From Candidatus Enterococcus moelleringii (lineage in GTDB: Bacteria > Bacillota > Bacilli > Lactobacillales > Enterococcaceae), in contig NZ_JAFREM010000033.1 of the NCBI RefSeq assembly GCF_017377575.1, positions 62,001 through 126,000 on the forward strand: a stretch of 64,000 nucleotides of DNA, read 5' to 3'. The position numbers were made by a program, and so were the translations under genes. A model generated the notes under the pieces. The model saw nothing but the letters and a program-made list of their open reading frames with translations, did no database searches and was not told the DNA's origin. Positions 8,009-15,912 of this stretch are shown piece by piece (within the stretch, counting starts at the first letter, position 1; every line of letters starts with the position of its first letter).

Positions 8009-9251
8009 TCTAGCCCCTGAATTAGTAGCGACGATTGATAAAGTCGATCAAAAAATTGAGCCGGCGCTGAAGAAGGTGCGGGAAACCGCCTTGTCGAATC
8101 AAGCTAAGGTACTGGCGGCTTTTCGGCAGCAGCATGTTTCGGAGAGTCATTTCTTGGCTTCCACCGGATACGGCAACGATGATTTAGGCCGAGATGCGTT
8201 AGAAGCGGTCTATGCTCAAACGTTTGGTGCTGAAGCGGCCTTAGTGCGCCCTCAGCTGGTTTCTGGGACTCATGCTATTTCCACTGCATTGTTCGGCGTG
8301 TTGCGTCCAGGTGATGATCTGCTTTATATTACCGGCACCCCTTATGATACGCTGCTGGAAGTCATTGGCACACAAGGTAACGGAATTGGTTCCATGAAGG
8401 AATACAATATCGGTTATGATGAAGTAGAGCTTTTAGCCGATGGCTCAGTGGATTTTGACGGCGTTAAAGAAAAGTTGACGGAAAAAACCAAGGTCGTGGC
8501 GATTCAACGTTCTCGCGGCTACGCTTCCCGTCCATCCTTTACGATTGAGAAAATCAAAGAGATGTGTGACTTTGTCAAAACAGTGGCACCAGAAGCGGTA
8601 ATTTTTGTCGATAATTGTTACGGTGAATTTGCCGAATTGCTGGAGCCGACGCAAGTAGGTGCTGATTTAATAGCGGGTTCGTTAATCAAAAATCCTGGCG
8701 GCGGCATTGCTAAAACCGGCGGGTACATTGCAGGTAAAGAAGCGTTGGTGGAAAAATGCGCCTATCGCTTGACGACTCCAGGTGTGGGAGCAGAAGGTGG
8801 CGCAATGTTAGGAAATGTCTATGACATGCTGCAGGGCTTTTTCTTGGCACCTCACGTGGTGGGGCAAGCCATTCAGGGCGCGATTTTTTCTTCAGCTCTT
8901 TTAGAAGAATACAATATTGAATCAACCCCTAAATGGGATGACCCGAGAACCGATTTGATTCAGCTGGTGGAGTTGAAGGAACGTGAGGCGATGATTCGTT
9001 TTTGCCAATCGATTCAAAAGTTTTCACCGATTGATGCTTATGTTGCGCCAGTGCCCTCTTACATGGCCGGGTACGAGGATGATATCATTATGGCGGCTGG
9101 AACCTTTGTTCAAGGTGCCAGCATTGAATTGAGTGCTGACGGACCACTGCGGGAGCCATACTCTCTTTATTTACAGGGCGGCTTGACCTTTGAGCATGTG
9201 AAGGTGGCTGTTGCCAATGCGGTGAACGATGTTTACCACCAAAAAGCATAA
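7986..9251 (+). CDS. PLP-dependent methionine gamma-lyase/aluminium-resistance family protein (YnbB-like)
   Basis: The 421-residue protein is a fold-type I pyridoxal-phosphate enzyme of the family annotated as aluminium resistance protein or methionine gamma-lyase-like. The putative PLP lysine lies in SLIKNPGGGIAKTGGYI (about residue 239), preceded by VDNCYGEF (PLP-binding Asp). The LVSGTHAISTALFGVLRPGD block is also typical. The true substrate is unknown for most members. It overlaps hflX and precedes glnR. In Bacillales and Lactobacillales the order hflX-ynbB-glnR-glnA is conserved, which supports the identity. Confidence 0.9.
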   Translation: MMMSWTASLAPELVATIDKVDQKIEPALKKVRETALSNQAKVLAAFRQQHVSESHFLASTGYGNDDLGRDALEAVYAQTFGAEAALVRPQLVSGTHAISTALFGVLRPGDDLLYITGTPYDTLLEVIGTQGNGIGSMKEYNIGYDEVELLADGSVDFDGVKEKLTEKTKVVAIQRSRGYASRPSFTIEKIKEMCDFVKTVAPEAVIFVDNCYGEFAELLEPTQVGADLIAGSLIKNPGGGIAKTGGYIAGKEALVEKCAYRLTTPGVGAEGGAMLGNVYDMLQGFFLAPHVVGQAIQGAIFSSALLEEYNIESTPKWDDPRTDLIQLVELKEREAMIRFCQSIQKFSPIDAYVAPVPSYMAGYEDDIIMAAGTFVQGASIELSADGPLREPYSLYLQGGLTFEHVKVAVANAVNDVYHQKA

Positions 9252-9340
9252 TTTTTCAATCAGAAATCAAGGCGTTTCCTTTGCGGGAAGCGTCTTTTTT
9301 GTGGATTCCAAAAACGATGTCAGGAGTTTTTTTGCGGCTA

Positions 9341-9393
9341 TGTAAGAAAATGTCACATTTGCTGTTGACAAGTGGTCTAATACTTGGTATCCT
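9341..9393 (+). promoter_or_regulatory. glnRA promoter with GlnR operator
   Basis: TGTAA-N7-TCACA at 9341-9357 matches the GlnR consensus TGTNA-N7-TNACA exactly. It lies just upstream of TTGACA (9365-9370), which is 17 bp from TATCCT (9388-9393). This predicts autorepression of glnRA under good nitrogen supply. Confidence 0.85.
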
Positions 9394-9426
9394 AATTTCA
9401 ACATTAAGAAACAAGGAGGATATTTG

Positions 9427-9807
9427 ATGCGGGAGAAAGAATTACGTCGTTCGCTAGCTGTTTTTCCAATTGGTACAGTCATGAAATTAACTGATTTAAC
9501 TGCTCGGCAGATTCGTTATTATGAAGAACAAGAATTAATCCATCCAGAACGGAGCGAAGGTAACCGTAGAATGTATTCTCTAAATGACATTGATGTGCTG
9601 TTGGAGATTAAGGATTATTTATCAGATGGATTGAACATGGCAGGGATCAAACGCGTGTATCAAATGCGTAAAGACGAAGAAAAAGCGGCCAAAGAAAAGC
9701 CGCCATTAACAGACAAAGATGTTCGTCGCATTTTCTATGATGAGATGCTGACACAAAGTGGGTTAAATCAACAACATCCATATCAATCGCAAGGGCCAAA
9801 GCTTTAG
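9427..9807 (+). CDS. glnR: MerR-family nitrogen regulator GlnR
   Basis: The protein is 126 residues from ATG 9427, placed after AAGGAGGA. The winged helix of the MerR family occupies about residues 17-85, with the hallmark TARQIRYYEEQELIHPERSEGNRRMYS. The short C-terminal tail is where feedback-inhibited glutamine synthetase docks in characterised GlnR proteins. GlnR represses nitrogen genes when glutamine is plentiful. It is followed by glnA after 45 bp and has a perfect GlnR box in its own promoter. Confidence 0.96.
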   Translation: MREKELRRSLAVFPIGTVMKLTDLTARQIRYYEEQELIHPERSEGNRRMYSLNDIDVLLEIKDYLSDGLNMAGIKRVYQMRKDEEKAAKEKPPLTDKDVRRIFYDEMLTQSGLNQQHPYQSQGPKL

Positions 9808-9852
9808 TGATTGTGGAATAATAAAAAAAATGAAGCGTGAGGAAGGGATATT

Positions 9853-11193
9853 ATGCCAAAGAAAGATTTATCAGTTGCAGACATTAAAAAAATCGTTGAG
9901 GAAGAAAACGTACGCTTTTTACGTTTAATGTTCACCGATATTTTAGGAACAGTTAAAAACGTAGAAGTGCCTGTAAGTCAACTTGACAAAGTGTTAAGCA
10001 ACAAAATGATGTTTGATGGTTCTTCTATTGAAGGATTTGTTCGTATCGAAGAAAGTGATATGTATTTATATCCTGACTTGTCTACTTGGATGATTTTCCC
10101 TTGGGAAAGCGAACATGGAAAAGTAGGACGTTTGATCTGTGATATCTACAATCCAGATGGTACACCATTTGCTGGTGACCCTCGTGGAAACTTAAAACGT
10201 ATATTGGATGGCATGAAGGAATTTGGCTTTACTTCTTTCAACTTAGGACCTGAACCAGAATTCTTCCTATTTAAACTGGATGAAAACGGCGCTCCTACTA
10301 TGGACTTGAATGACAAAGGCGGATACTTCGATTTTGCACCAACCGACCTTGGGGAAAATTGCCGTCGCGATATCGTGTTAGAACTTGAAGGACTTGGCTT
10401 TGAAGTAGAAGCTTCTCACCACGAAGTTGCTCCAGGCCAACACGAAATCGACTTTAAATATGCCGATGCAATTGAAGCTTGCGATAATATCCAAACATTC
10501 AAATTAGTTGTAAAAACAATTGCCCGTAAACACGGCTTGCATGCAACGTTTATGCCAAAACCATTATACGGAATCAACGGTTCTGGTATGCACTGCAATA
10601 TGTCTTTATTCAACGACAAAGGCAATGTCTTCTACGACGAAGATGGTCCAATGCAATTAAGCGAAACAGCTTACCAATTCTTGGCAGGACTTTTGAAACA
10701 CGCACGTGCTTATACAGCAGTATGTAACCCAATCGTTAACTCTTACAAACGTTTGGTTCCAGGATTCGAAGCACCGGTATACGTAGCATGGAGCGGACGC
10801 AACCGTTCACCGCTAATCCGTGTTCCAGAATCTCGTGGTCTTTCTACTCGTTTGGAATTGCGTTCAGTTGACCCAGCAGCGAATCCTTACATGACAATGG
10901 CTGTGTTGCTTGAAGCTGGTTTAGATGGTATCCGCAACAAAATGACACCTCCATCAGCTGTTGACCGCAACATTTACGTGATGACTGAAGAAGAACGCAA
11001 AGAAGCGCAAATCCTTGATTTACCTTCTACTATCCACAATGCAATTAAAGCATTACGGGAAGATGATGTAATGATCGACGCGTTAGGTTCACACATCTAC
11101 AATAACTTTGCTGAAGCGAAGAAAATTGAATGGGCAGCGTTCCGTCAAACGGTGTCTGAGTGGGAACGTGAACAATATTTAGAGCTTTACTAA
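9853..11193 (+). CDS. glnA: Glutamine synthetase, type I
   Basis: This is a full-length 446-residue GSI-alpha enzyme that makes glutamine from glutamate, ammonia and ATP. Visible motifs include FDGSSIEGF near the N-terminus, [33 protein letters not shown] and [19 protein letters not shown]. An adenylylation-type tyrosine loop is not evident, as expected for the alpha subtype, which is regulated by feedback and GlnR. It is the second gene of glnRA and ends in a strong terminator. Confidence 0.98.
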   Translation: MPKKDLSVADIKKIVEEENVRFLRLMFTDILGTVKNVEVPVSQLDKVLSNKMMFDGSSIEGFVRIEESDMYLYPDLSTWMIFPWESEHGKVGRLICDIYNPDGTPFAGDPRGNLKRILDGMKEFGFTSFNLGPEPEFFLFKLDENGAPTMDLNDKGGYFDFAPTDLGENCRRDIVLELEGLGFEVEASHHEVAPGQHEIDFKYADAIEACDNIQTFKLVVKTIARKHGLHATFMPKPLYGINGSGMHCNMSLFNDKGNVFYDEDGPMQLSETAYQFLAGLLKHARAYTAVCNPIVNSYKRLVPGFEAPVYVAWSGRNRSPLIRVPESRGLSTRLELRSVDPAANPYMTMAVLLEAGLDGIRNKMTPPSAVDRNIYVMTEEERKEAQILDLPSTIHNAIKALREDDVMIDALGSHIYNNFAEAKKIEWAAFRQTVSEWEREQYLELY

Positions 11194-11206
11194 AAAGCGC
11201 AAGTTT

Positions 11207-11238
11207 ATCCGCTAGAATTTTTTCTAGCGGATTTCTTT
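11207..11238 (+). terminator. glnRA terminator
   Basis: ATCCGCTAGA (11207-11216) pairs with TCTAGCGGAT (11223-11232), followed by a T-rich stretch. Confidence 0.85.
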
Positions 11239-11441
11239 TTGTTTTCCGTCGTAAAAAATGTAGGACGTCCATTTGCTGCGGATATAAAAGCAATTTGAAT
11301 AGTTTGATTAGAACATTGGGAAAATTTAATCCTTGTTCGGTTTTTTCGTAAAATTTGGTGGGATAACAGGTGTATTAGCCGTCTTATTTTAACAAAATCA
11401 TGAGGAAAACGCGGAAATAGGCGGATAAATGAATTCAATAT

Positions 11442-11470
11442 TTGTAAGTTGGCCGTTCTTTTAGTAGAAT
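11442..11470 (+). promoter_or_regulatory. Promoter of ireB-ruvX operon
   Basis: TTGTAA (11442-11447) and TAGAAT (11465-11470) are separated by 17 bp, about 40 bp before the ireB start. The rest of the 11239-11441 stretch is AT-rich and shows no gene. Confidence 0.6.
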
Positions 11471-11507
11471 GGTAAGTGTGAAAACTTTGAGAAAGAGGTG
11501 TCGCTTT

Positions 11508-11777
11508 ATGGGATATACAGATGAAACGGTTCGTTTTGACTTTGATGATAACCGGAAGAAGGAAATCAGTGAAACATTAACGATCGTTTACAATGCGTTA
11601 GCAGAAAAAGGATACAACCCAATCAACCAGATTGTTGGGTATCTATTGTCAGGAGATCCAGCGTATATTCCACGTTACCAAGATGCGCGGAACTTGATTC
11701 GCCGCCACGAACGTGATGAAGTGATGGAAGTATTAGTAAAATACTACCTGTCTGACCACGGTATTGATCTTCCATGA
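11508..11777 (+). CDS. ireB: IreB family regulatory phosphoprotein (DUF965)
   Basis: The 89-residue protein matches IreB of Enterococcus, a negative regulator of intrinsic cephalosporin resistance that is phosphorylated by the Ser/Thr kinase IreK. The N-terminus [12 protein letters not shown] retains the threonines (4 and 7) corresponding to the known phosphorylation segment. The start is ATG 11508 with AGAGGTG upstream. The frame extends further upstream, but without a ribosome binding site and across the promoter. It overlaps ruvX by ATGA, the conserved ireB-ruvX-DUF1292 order. Confidence 0.95.
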   Translation: MGYTDETVRFDFDDNRKKEISETLTIVYNALAEKGYNPINQIVGYLLSGDPAYIPRYQDARNLIRRHERDEVMEVLVKYYLSDHGIDLP

Positions 11778-12202
11778 GAGTAATGGGTTTAGACGTAGGT
11801 TCCAAAACGGTGGGAGTTGCGGTGAGCGATCCCTTCGGCTGGACTGCGCAAGGAATTGAAATCATCCGAATTAACGAGGACAAGGGTCAATTCGGTTTTG
11901 AACGATTAAAAGAATTGGTTAAGCAATACAATGTGGATCGATTCGTAGTGGGACTACCTAAAAATATGAATAACTCGATTGGCCCAAGAGCTGAAGCTTC
12001 GATGGCATACGGCGGAAAAATCAAGGAACTTTTTGATTTGCCGGTGGAATATCAAGACGAACGATTAAGCACGGTTCAAGCTGAACGGATGCTGATCGAA
12101 CAGGCAGATACATCCCGGGCCAAGCGTAAAAAAGTTATCGACAAAGTTGCTGCGGTGATGATTTTGCAAAATTATCTTGACCGAACCAGCAATAAATTTT
12201 AG
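11774..12202 (+). CDS. ruvX: Putative Holliday junction resolvase RuvX (YqgF)
   Basis: The 142-residue protein has an RNase H-like fold. [16 protein letters not shown] carries the first catalytic Asp, [17 protein letters not shown] and [15 protein letters not shown] follow, and the last Asp is in [17 protein letters not shown]. YqgF/RuvX proteins act on nucleic acid junctions and in pre-16S rRNA 5' end maturation; the main role here is not shown by sequence. It is coupled to ireB. Confidence 0.95.
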   Translation: MRVMGLDVGSKTVGVAVSDPFGWTAQGIEIIRINEDKGQFGFERLKELVKQYNVDRFVVGLPKNMNNSIGPRAEASMAYGGKIKELFDLPVEYQDERLSTVQAERMLIEQADTSRAKRKKVIDKVAAVMILQNYLDRTSNKF

Positions 12203-12217
12203 AAAAGAGGAAAGCAA

Positions 12218-12529
12218 ATGGCAGATGAACACACTCATGATCATGACCATGATCACGAACATGAAATGATTACTTTAGTAGATGACGAAGGAAATGAAAC
12301 CTTATACGAAATTCTACTAACTATCGATGGACAAGAAGAATTTAACCGTAATTATGTCTTGCTTTATCCAGCAGGGGCTCCTGAAGATGAAGACGTTGAA
12401 TTACAAGCTTACGCTTATGTAGAAAACGAAGACGGCAGCGAAGGTGAATTACTACAAATCGAAACCGACGCTGAATGGGACATGATTGAAGAAGTTTTCA
12501 ACACGTTCATGACCGAAGAAGAAGAATAA
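12218..12529 (+). CDS. DUF1292 (YrzB-type) protein with His-rich N-terminus
   Basis: This is a 103-residue acidic protein. The DUF1292 core spans about residues 18-90 ([20 protein letters not shown]...). The first 16 residues are unusual: alternating His with Asp, Thr and Glu, with 6 His in [16 protein letters not shown]. This could bind divalent metal, but no role is known. It lies 15 bp after ruvX with its own AGAGGA ribosome binding site, as in the conserved ireB-ruvX-DUF1292 cluster. Confidence 0.9.
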   Translation: MADEHTHDHDHDHEHEMITLVDDEGNETLYEILLTIDGQEEFNRNYVLLYPAGAPEDEDVELQAYAYVENEDGSEGELLQIETDAEWDMIEEVFNTFMTEEEE

Positions 12530-12537
12530 GATATCGT

Positions 12538-12575
12538 AAGCTGAACTCTCTAGTGTGAGGGTTCAGCTTTTTTTG
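12538..12575 (+). terminator. Terminator of ireB operon
   Basis: AAGCTGAAC (12538-12546) pairs with GTTCAGCTT (12561-12569), followed by a T run. Confidence 0.85.
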
Positions 12576-13020
12576 TGTTTTGAAAACCAGCTGTTAGGTG
12601 AAGGGTGTAAAGAGACAGGTTCTAGATTTTTGATGCTTTTTCGCTAATGTTCAACCAGGAAACCAAGTCTTGGAATATTTGGCGTGATGGGCAAAATGCG
12701 AACACTGGTAAAGCAAGATGCAATACAAATAAGTCGCTTCCAGGTCGGATTTAATATATTCTGATGCTGAATCGAGATGAATATAATAATATCGTTTATA
12801 TTACGACGGATTTTGCTTATATTTCTATTTTTTTACCCGTTTGTGGTGCATAATTTGAGAATTTGAAATCAGGAATGCTTTAAGGACGCGGAAAAAGCAG
12901 TAAATTTCTGCGAGAATTATTTTTCTTGAAATAATATTTCGATTGACTTTAGTGATAATTTTGATAATCTAAAACTGTCGATATCGCACAGAACTATTAA
13001 AAAAAAGGAGGTAAACAAAA
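12576..13020. other. AT-rich intergenic region with possible promoters
   Basis: No gene of convincing quality lies in this 445-bp gap. A perfect TATAAT at 12782-12787 is followed by TCGTTTATATTACGA (12792-12806), which resembles a Zur box. A second promoter candidate is TTGACT with TAATCT 16 bp downstream, just before the next gene. The sequence becomes markedly AT-rich after about 12770. Confidence 0.4.
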
Positions 13021-13404
13021 TTGCAAGAAAACACACTGGATTTTCCGAGAATTTTCACACTTAAAAGATCAACACTCGAAACCCGCATCGGTAAATTTTA
13101 CGATGAGACGCAAGACGAAAAAAGCACCATCAAATATTTAGTCGCTCTGCAAATTCGCGACGAATTAAGCACGGAGGATTTCAGCTTTGTACTAAGTGAG
13201 CTGGTCCGTCATATTTTCTTAAAAACCAAGGCAACTCGCGCGCTGCGCCGCTATTATTATTTATTTTTAAATTATTTTACTGAAAAGGAATGGAAGCACT
13301 TAACTTCCCGGTTATTTACCGTCAAACGCTTTGTCACAGAGAAACTGACCAAACTAATGGACCTGATCGAAGAAGTCCGTCCAGAAGCCTTTGCGGTACC
13401 TTGA
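13021..13404 (+). CDS. Uncharacterised helical protein, 127 residues
   Basis: It starts at TTG 13021 behind a near-perfect AAAGGAGGT. The protein is soluble, mostly helical by composition, rich in Lys/Arg, Phe and Tyr, and has no signal or membrane segment. I do not recognise the family. An RYYYLFLNYF stretch (about 80-89) and two basic segments are the only notable features. It is followed 86 bp later by the DUF2922-headed gene with no terminator between, so the two probably form one transcript. Confidence 0.75.
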   Translation: MQENTLDFPRIFTLKRSTLETRIGKFYDETQDEKSTIKYLVALQIRDELSTEDFSFVLSELVRHIFLKTKATRALRRYYYLFLNYFTEKEWKHLTSRLFTVKRFVTEKLTKLMDLIEEVRPEAFAVP

Positions 13405-13490
13405 CGAGGCAGAAATGAAACCGGAAACAAAGTGACTACGTTGATAAAATTCACATAGATACCCTAAAAACGAAAGGAATGATTAGATAA

Positions 13491-14351
13491 ATGTTAAGCT
13501 TAAATGCAACCTTTGAAAACAGCCTTGGCGGTCGCCATAGCTTTAAAATAAAAGACCCAGATCGCAACAAACCCGCCGAAGAAATTCGCGCATCGTTGCA
13601 AAAACTTGTCGACTTGAATTTATTTGAAAAAGGCGAAGTGGGCCTGTTCAAGAAATTACTCAGCGCTAAATTTGTCGAAACGATTGAAACACCAATTTTT
13701 GATTTACGTAATGAAGAAGAGGTTGAGCCAGCTGCGCCAGCAGTGGAGGTACAACCAGAAACTGTTCAAGCAATTGAAGCACAAGCAGCACCTACAATCG
13801 AAGTACAGCCGGAGTCTGTCCAAATTCAGGAAGCTCCTGCAGCAGTAAACATCCCACAACCGGGATTGATTGCCTCACAATCAGCAGCAGCACTAATGCA
13901 AGCAGCACCAGCTCAGCCTGCTTCAACAATGGACAAACCAAGATCTTTAGGGGGAACACAGTGCATCAGAGTCACTGTTCCACAGGACTATCAACCGAAC
14001 AAGATGTCAGACGATGAACTGATAGCACTGCTGAGCACCGGTTTGCCGGAAGGGGCAAAGCTGGAGGACTTTAGTCTGGAGGACATTGTCATAACGATGG
14101 AGGAGCCAGGGGAGGAAGGGACCGCACCGATAACACCCGTCATGGAACAAATGACCAGCCCGCCTCTCAGCCAATCCATCGAAGTGCTGGATGAATCCGC
14201 AGAAGAACCGGCCGATGAAAAATACACTGGCTGGTTCCCGAAACGGAAAAAAGGCACCAATCCGTTAGCTGGATTTTCCGCCGACAAGCGGAGAAACAAA
14301 AAGGCCATCAACCGTTGGAAGCGGGAGAAAAATAAAGATAAAAAGAAATAG
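13491..14351 (+). CDS. DUF2922-like N-terminal domain protein with long linker and basic tail
   Basis: The 286-residue protein has three parts. Residues 1-70 (LNATFENSLGGRHSFKIKDP...FVETIETPIFD) resemble DUF2922, normally a stand-alone protein of about 70 residues. Residues about 75-150 are a low-complexity Ala/Pro/Gln/Glu linker with two copies of EVQPE[TS]VQ. Residues about 155-286 contain a second compact region (CIRVTVPQDY...LEDIVITMEE) and a very basic end (KRRNKKAINRWKREKNKDKKK split over the last 22 residues). The ribosome binding site AAAGGA is about 12 nt from the ATG, which is rather far. Function is unknown; the basic tail might contact nucleic acid. Confidence 0.75.
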   Translation: MLSLNATFENSLGGRHSFKIKDPDRNKPAEEIRASLQKLVDLNLFEKGEVGLFKKLLSAKFVETIETPIFDLRNEEEVEPAAPAVEVQPETVQAIEAQAAPTIEVQPESVQIQEAPAAVNIPQPGLIASQSAAALMQAAPAQPASTMDKPRSLGGTQCIRVTVPQDYQPNKMSDDELIALLSTGLPEGAKLEDFSLEDIVITMEEPGEEGTAPITPVMEQMTSPPLSQSIEVLDESAEEPADEKYTGWFPKRKKGTNPLAGFSADKRRNKKAINRWKREKNKDKKK

Positions 14352-14418
14352 CTTGTTCAGTGCTTCAATCAAAGGAAAACGATCGATTCCTTTAGTTGAA
14401 GTCGACAGCTATCAGCAT

Positions 14419-14451
14419 CCAAATAAGCGTTCAAAGCGAACGCTTATTTGG
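14419..14451. repeat. Perfect 14-bp inverted repeat
   Basis: CCAAATAAGCGTTC (14419-14432) and its exact complement (14438-14451) enclose a 5-nt loop. No T run follows on the plus strand. It may end transcripts from either side or act as an operator. Confidence 0.7.
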
Positions 14452-14539
14452 TCGTGGGATCAATTAAACTGAGTGCGGCTCTTCCGTACATTAAACATGT
14501 ACCTGCATACATTTGAATCATTTTTCATGTTAGTTCTCC

Positions 14540-14598
14540 TTGACAGCAATTTGTACTAGTGGTAAAGTCATTTTATCAAATTGTAACCATTACGTTTT
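14540..14598 (+). promoter_or_regulatory. Promoter with Zur-like operator for the zinc-free ribosomal protein operon
   Basis: TTGACA (14540-14545) and TAAAGT (14563-14568) are 17 bp apart. Just downstream, 14578-14598 contains TTGTAACCATTACG within an AT-rich frame, close to the Zur consensus AAATCGTAATNATTACGATTT. The position at the transcription start fits repression by Zur when zinc is sufficient. Confidence 0.7.
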
Positions 14599-14627
14599 GC
14601 GTCGCGTAAAAAAGAAAGGATGACGAC

Positions 14628-14897
14628 ATGGCAAAAAAAGCGAAAATTGTAAAAGCTCAGAAACAAAAAGAGCTGATTGAACAATATGCCAAAGTGCGGA
14701 AAGAATTGAAAGCAGCGGGAGATTACCAAGCTCTGGCTAAATTGCCTAAGAACTCTAACCCCAACCGCTACAAAAATCGTGATCTTGTGGATGGCCGGCC
14801 GCGGGCTTATATGCGGAAATTCGGTATGTCTCGCATTAATTTCAGAAGACTAGCCCACCAAGGCCAGATTCCTGGTGTCAAGAAAGCTAGTTGGTAA
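14628..14897 (+). CDS. rpsN: 30S ribosomal protein S14, zinc-independent paralogue
   Basis: The 89-residue S14 is of the long, cysteine-free (C-) type; the CxxC pairs of the zinc-binding S14 are absent. The C-terminal signature [34 protein letters not shown] is intact. Such paralogues replace the zinc form during zinc starvation, which spares the metal. It is first in an operon with zinc-free L32 and L33 behind a Zur-like box. The ribosome binding site is AAAGGATG. Confidence 0.95.
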   Translation: MAKKAKIVKAQKQKELIEQYAKVRKELKAAGDYQALAKLPKNSNPNRYKNRDLVDGRPRAYMRKFGMSRINFRRLAHQGQIPGVKKASW

Positions 14898-14916
14898 AGG
14901 AAAGGGAGTAAGAAAA

Positions 14917-15084
14917 ATGGCAGTACCAGCAAGAAAAACCTCAAAGATGAAAAAACGTTTGAGACGCACCCATCAAAAAGTCGAACGTCCTGAAATTTCT
15001 TTTGATGAATCATTAGGCGATTATCGTCGCAGCCACCATGTTTCATTGAAGGGTTATTATAAAGGAAAAAAAGTGATGAAATAG
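14917..15084 (+). CDS. rpmF: 50S ribosomal protein L32, zinc-independent form
   Basis: The 55-residue L32 begins at ATG 14917 with [19 protein letters not shown] after GGGAGTAAG. The frame extends back to 14875 inside the S14 gene, but that start is not credible. The two CxxC motifs of ordinary L32 are missing (there is no Cys at all), so this is the C- form. It lies 19 bp after rpsN in the putative Zur operon. Confidence 0.95.
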   Translation: MAVPARKTSKMKKRLRRTHQKVERPEISFDESLGDYRRSHHVSLKGYYKGKKVMK

Positions 15085-15096
15085 GAGTTGACCAAG

Positions 15097-15477
15097 TTGG
15101 AAATTATCTATCCACCGTTAGTTGAAGAAAGCATTAGTTTTCACTTATCGGGACAAAAACAGGAAGTCTTAGATAAAGCCGAGATGTATCGCAGCATGGT
15201 GGAAAAAGGAATTATTTCAGAAAATGGTCAGCCTACAGCTTACGCCCTTCAACAAGGCTGGGTGAAGAAGTTTGATGAAAAAGCAAATCTCTCATCGGAA
15301 GAATTTTTGGCGGTTTATCCGATTTTTCACAACTATGAGCTCCAGCAGCTTCAAAAAATTGACGGCTTCTGGGAAATTCCAGTCAAGCTTAAAGAACTTC
15401 TCTTGCAGGATTTAGCAGCAGGGAACTTCAATTACGATGAACAAATGCAGCTGAAGGAATATTTAGCTGATCGTTAA
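15097..15477 (+). CDS. Unknown protein in the zinc-starvation operon
   Basis: The protein is about 126 residues from TTG 15097, which is 9 nt after GGAG; a TTG at 15088 abuts the ribosome binding site and is too close. It is acidic, soluble, with no Cys and few His, and probably alpha/beta with a winged-helix-like middle part (GIISENGQPTAYALQQGWVKKF). I do not recognise the family. It is sandwiched between genes for zinc-free L32 and L33, 12 and 16 bp away. It is therefore likely to be co-regulated and to act in the response to low zinc or on ribosome composition. Confidence 0.8.
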   Translation: MEIIYPPLVEESISFHLSGQKQEVLDKAEMYRSMVEKGIISENGQPTAYALQQGWVKKFDEKANLSSEEFLAVYPIFHNYELQQLQKIDGFWEIPVKLKELLLQDLAAGNFNYDEQMQLKEYLADR

Positions 15478-15493
15478 GAAGGGTTGAGTCTAA

Positions 15494-15643
15494 ATGAGAC
15501 AGAATATTGTAGTAGAGTGCGTTGAGACCGGGGAGCGGTTGTATCTAACCAGTAAAAACAAACGCAATACCCCTGATCGTTTAGAATTGAAAAAATATTC
15601 GCCAAAGCTGCGGCGTAAAGCAATCTTTCGCGAAACGAAGTAA
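15494..15643 (+). CDS. rpmG: 50S ribosomal protein L33, zinc-independent form
   Basis: The 49-residue product starts [37 protein letters not shown] and ends [11 protein letters not shown], a clear L33. It has a single Cys instead of the two CxxC pairs of the zinc form, so it belongs to the C- type. It is part of the putative Zur operon. It is short, but the family match is unambiguous. Confidence 0.95.
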   Translation: MRQNIVVECVETGERLYLTSKNKRNTPDRLELKKYSPKLRRKAIFRETK

Positions 15644-15685
15644 TTAGCACCAGCGAGAAAATTTTAAGCAAAGAAGGTTAGTATC

Positions 15686-15802
15686 ATGGAAAAAGCCGAT
15701 GTATCAAGCGCCTACCGCCGTTTACGCAGTCCGAACATTAAAACACGCAAACGGGCATTAAAAATTATCAAAGAAGCAAAACGCAATCAAACGAAAAAAT
15801 AA
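15686..15802 (+). CDS. Small basic protein, 38 residues (putative metal homeostasis peptide)
   Basis: ATG 15686 follows AAGAAGGTTAG. The product MEKADVSSAYRRLRSPNIKT continues to a Lys/Arg-rich end (38 residues, strongly basic). I recall short proteins of this SAYRRL.SPNIKTRKRALKIIKEA type being annotated as putative metal homeostasis proteins in enterococci, but no mechanism is known to me. Its place as last gene of the zinc-free ribosomal protein operon agrees. It may bind RNA or the ribosome. Confidence 0.75.
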   Translation: MEKADVSSAYRRLRSPNIKTRKRALKIIKEAKRNQTKK

Positions 15803-15824
15803 CCGATCGTTTATTTCCGGTACA

Positions 15825-15896
15825 AAAAACGAACCATAACTAGTCGAGAATCCCGAAAAAATTCTGGGATGAAGTCGACCATTATCGTTCGTTTTT
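15825..15896. terminator. Long nested hairpin ending the zinc operon, probably bidirectional
   Basis: AAAAACGAAC (15825-15834) pairs with GTTCGTTTTT (15887-15896). Inside, ATAA/TTAT and GTCGA/TCGAC continue the stem, and a further GAAT/ATTC hairpin lies at the centre. The A and T runs at both ends suit termination in both directions between convergent genes. Confidence 0.75.
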
Positions 15897-15912
15897 GTGA
15901 ATTTACCGATAG

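Noticed and set aside
14875-14916. N-terminal extension of L32
   Set aside because: The extension lies within the end of rpsN and lacks a start signal. L32 begins at [10 protein letters not shown].
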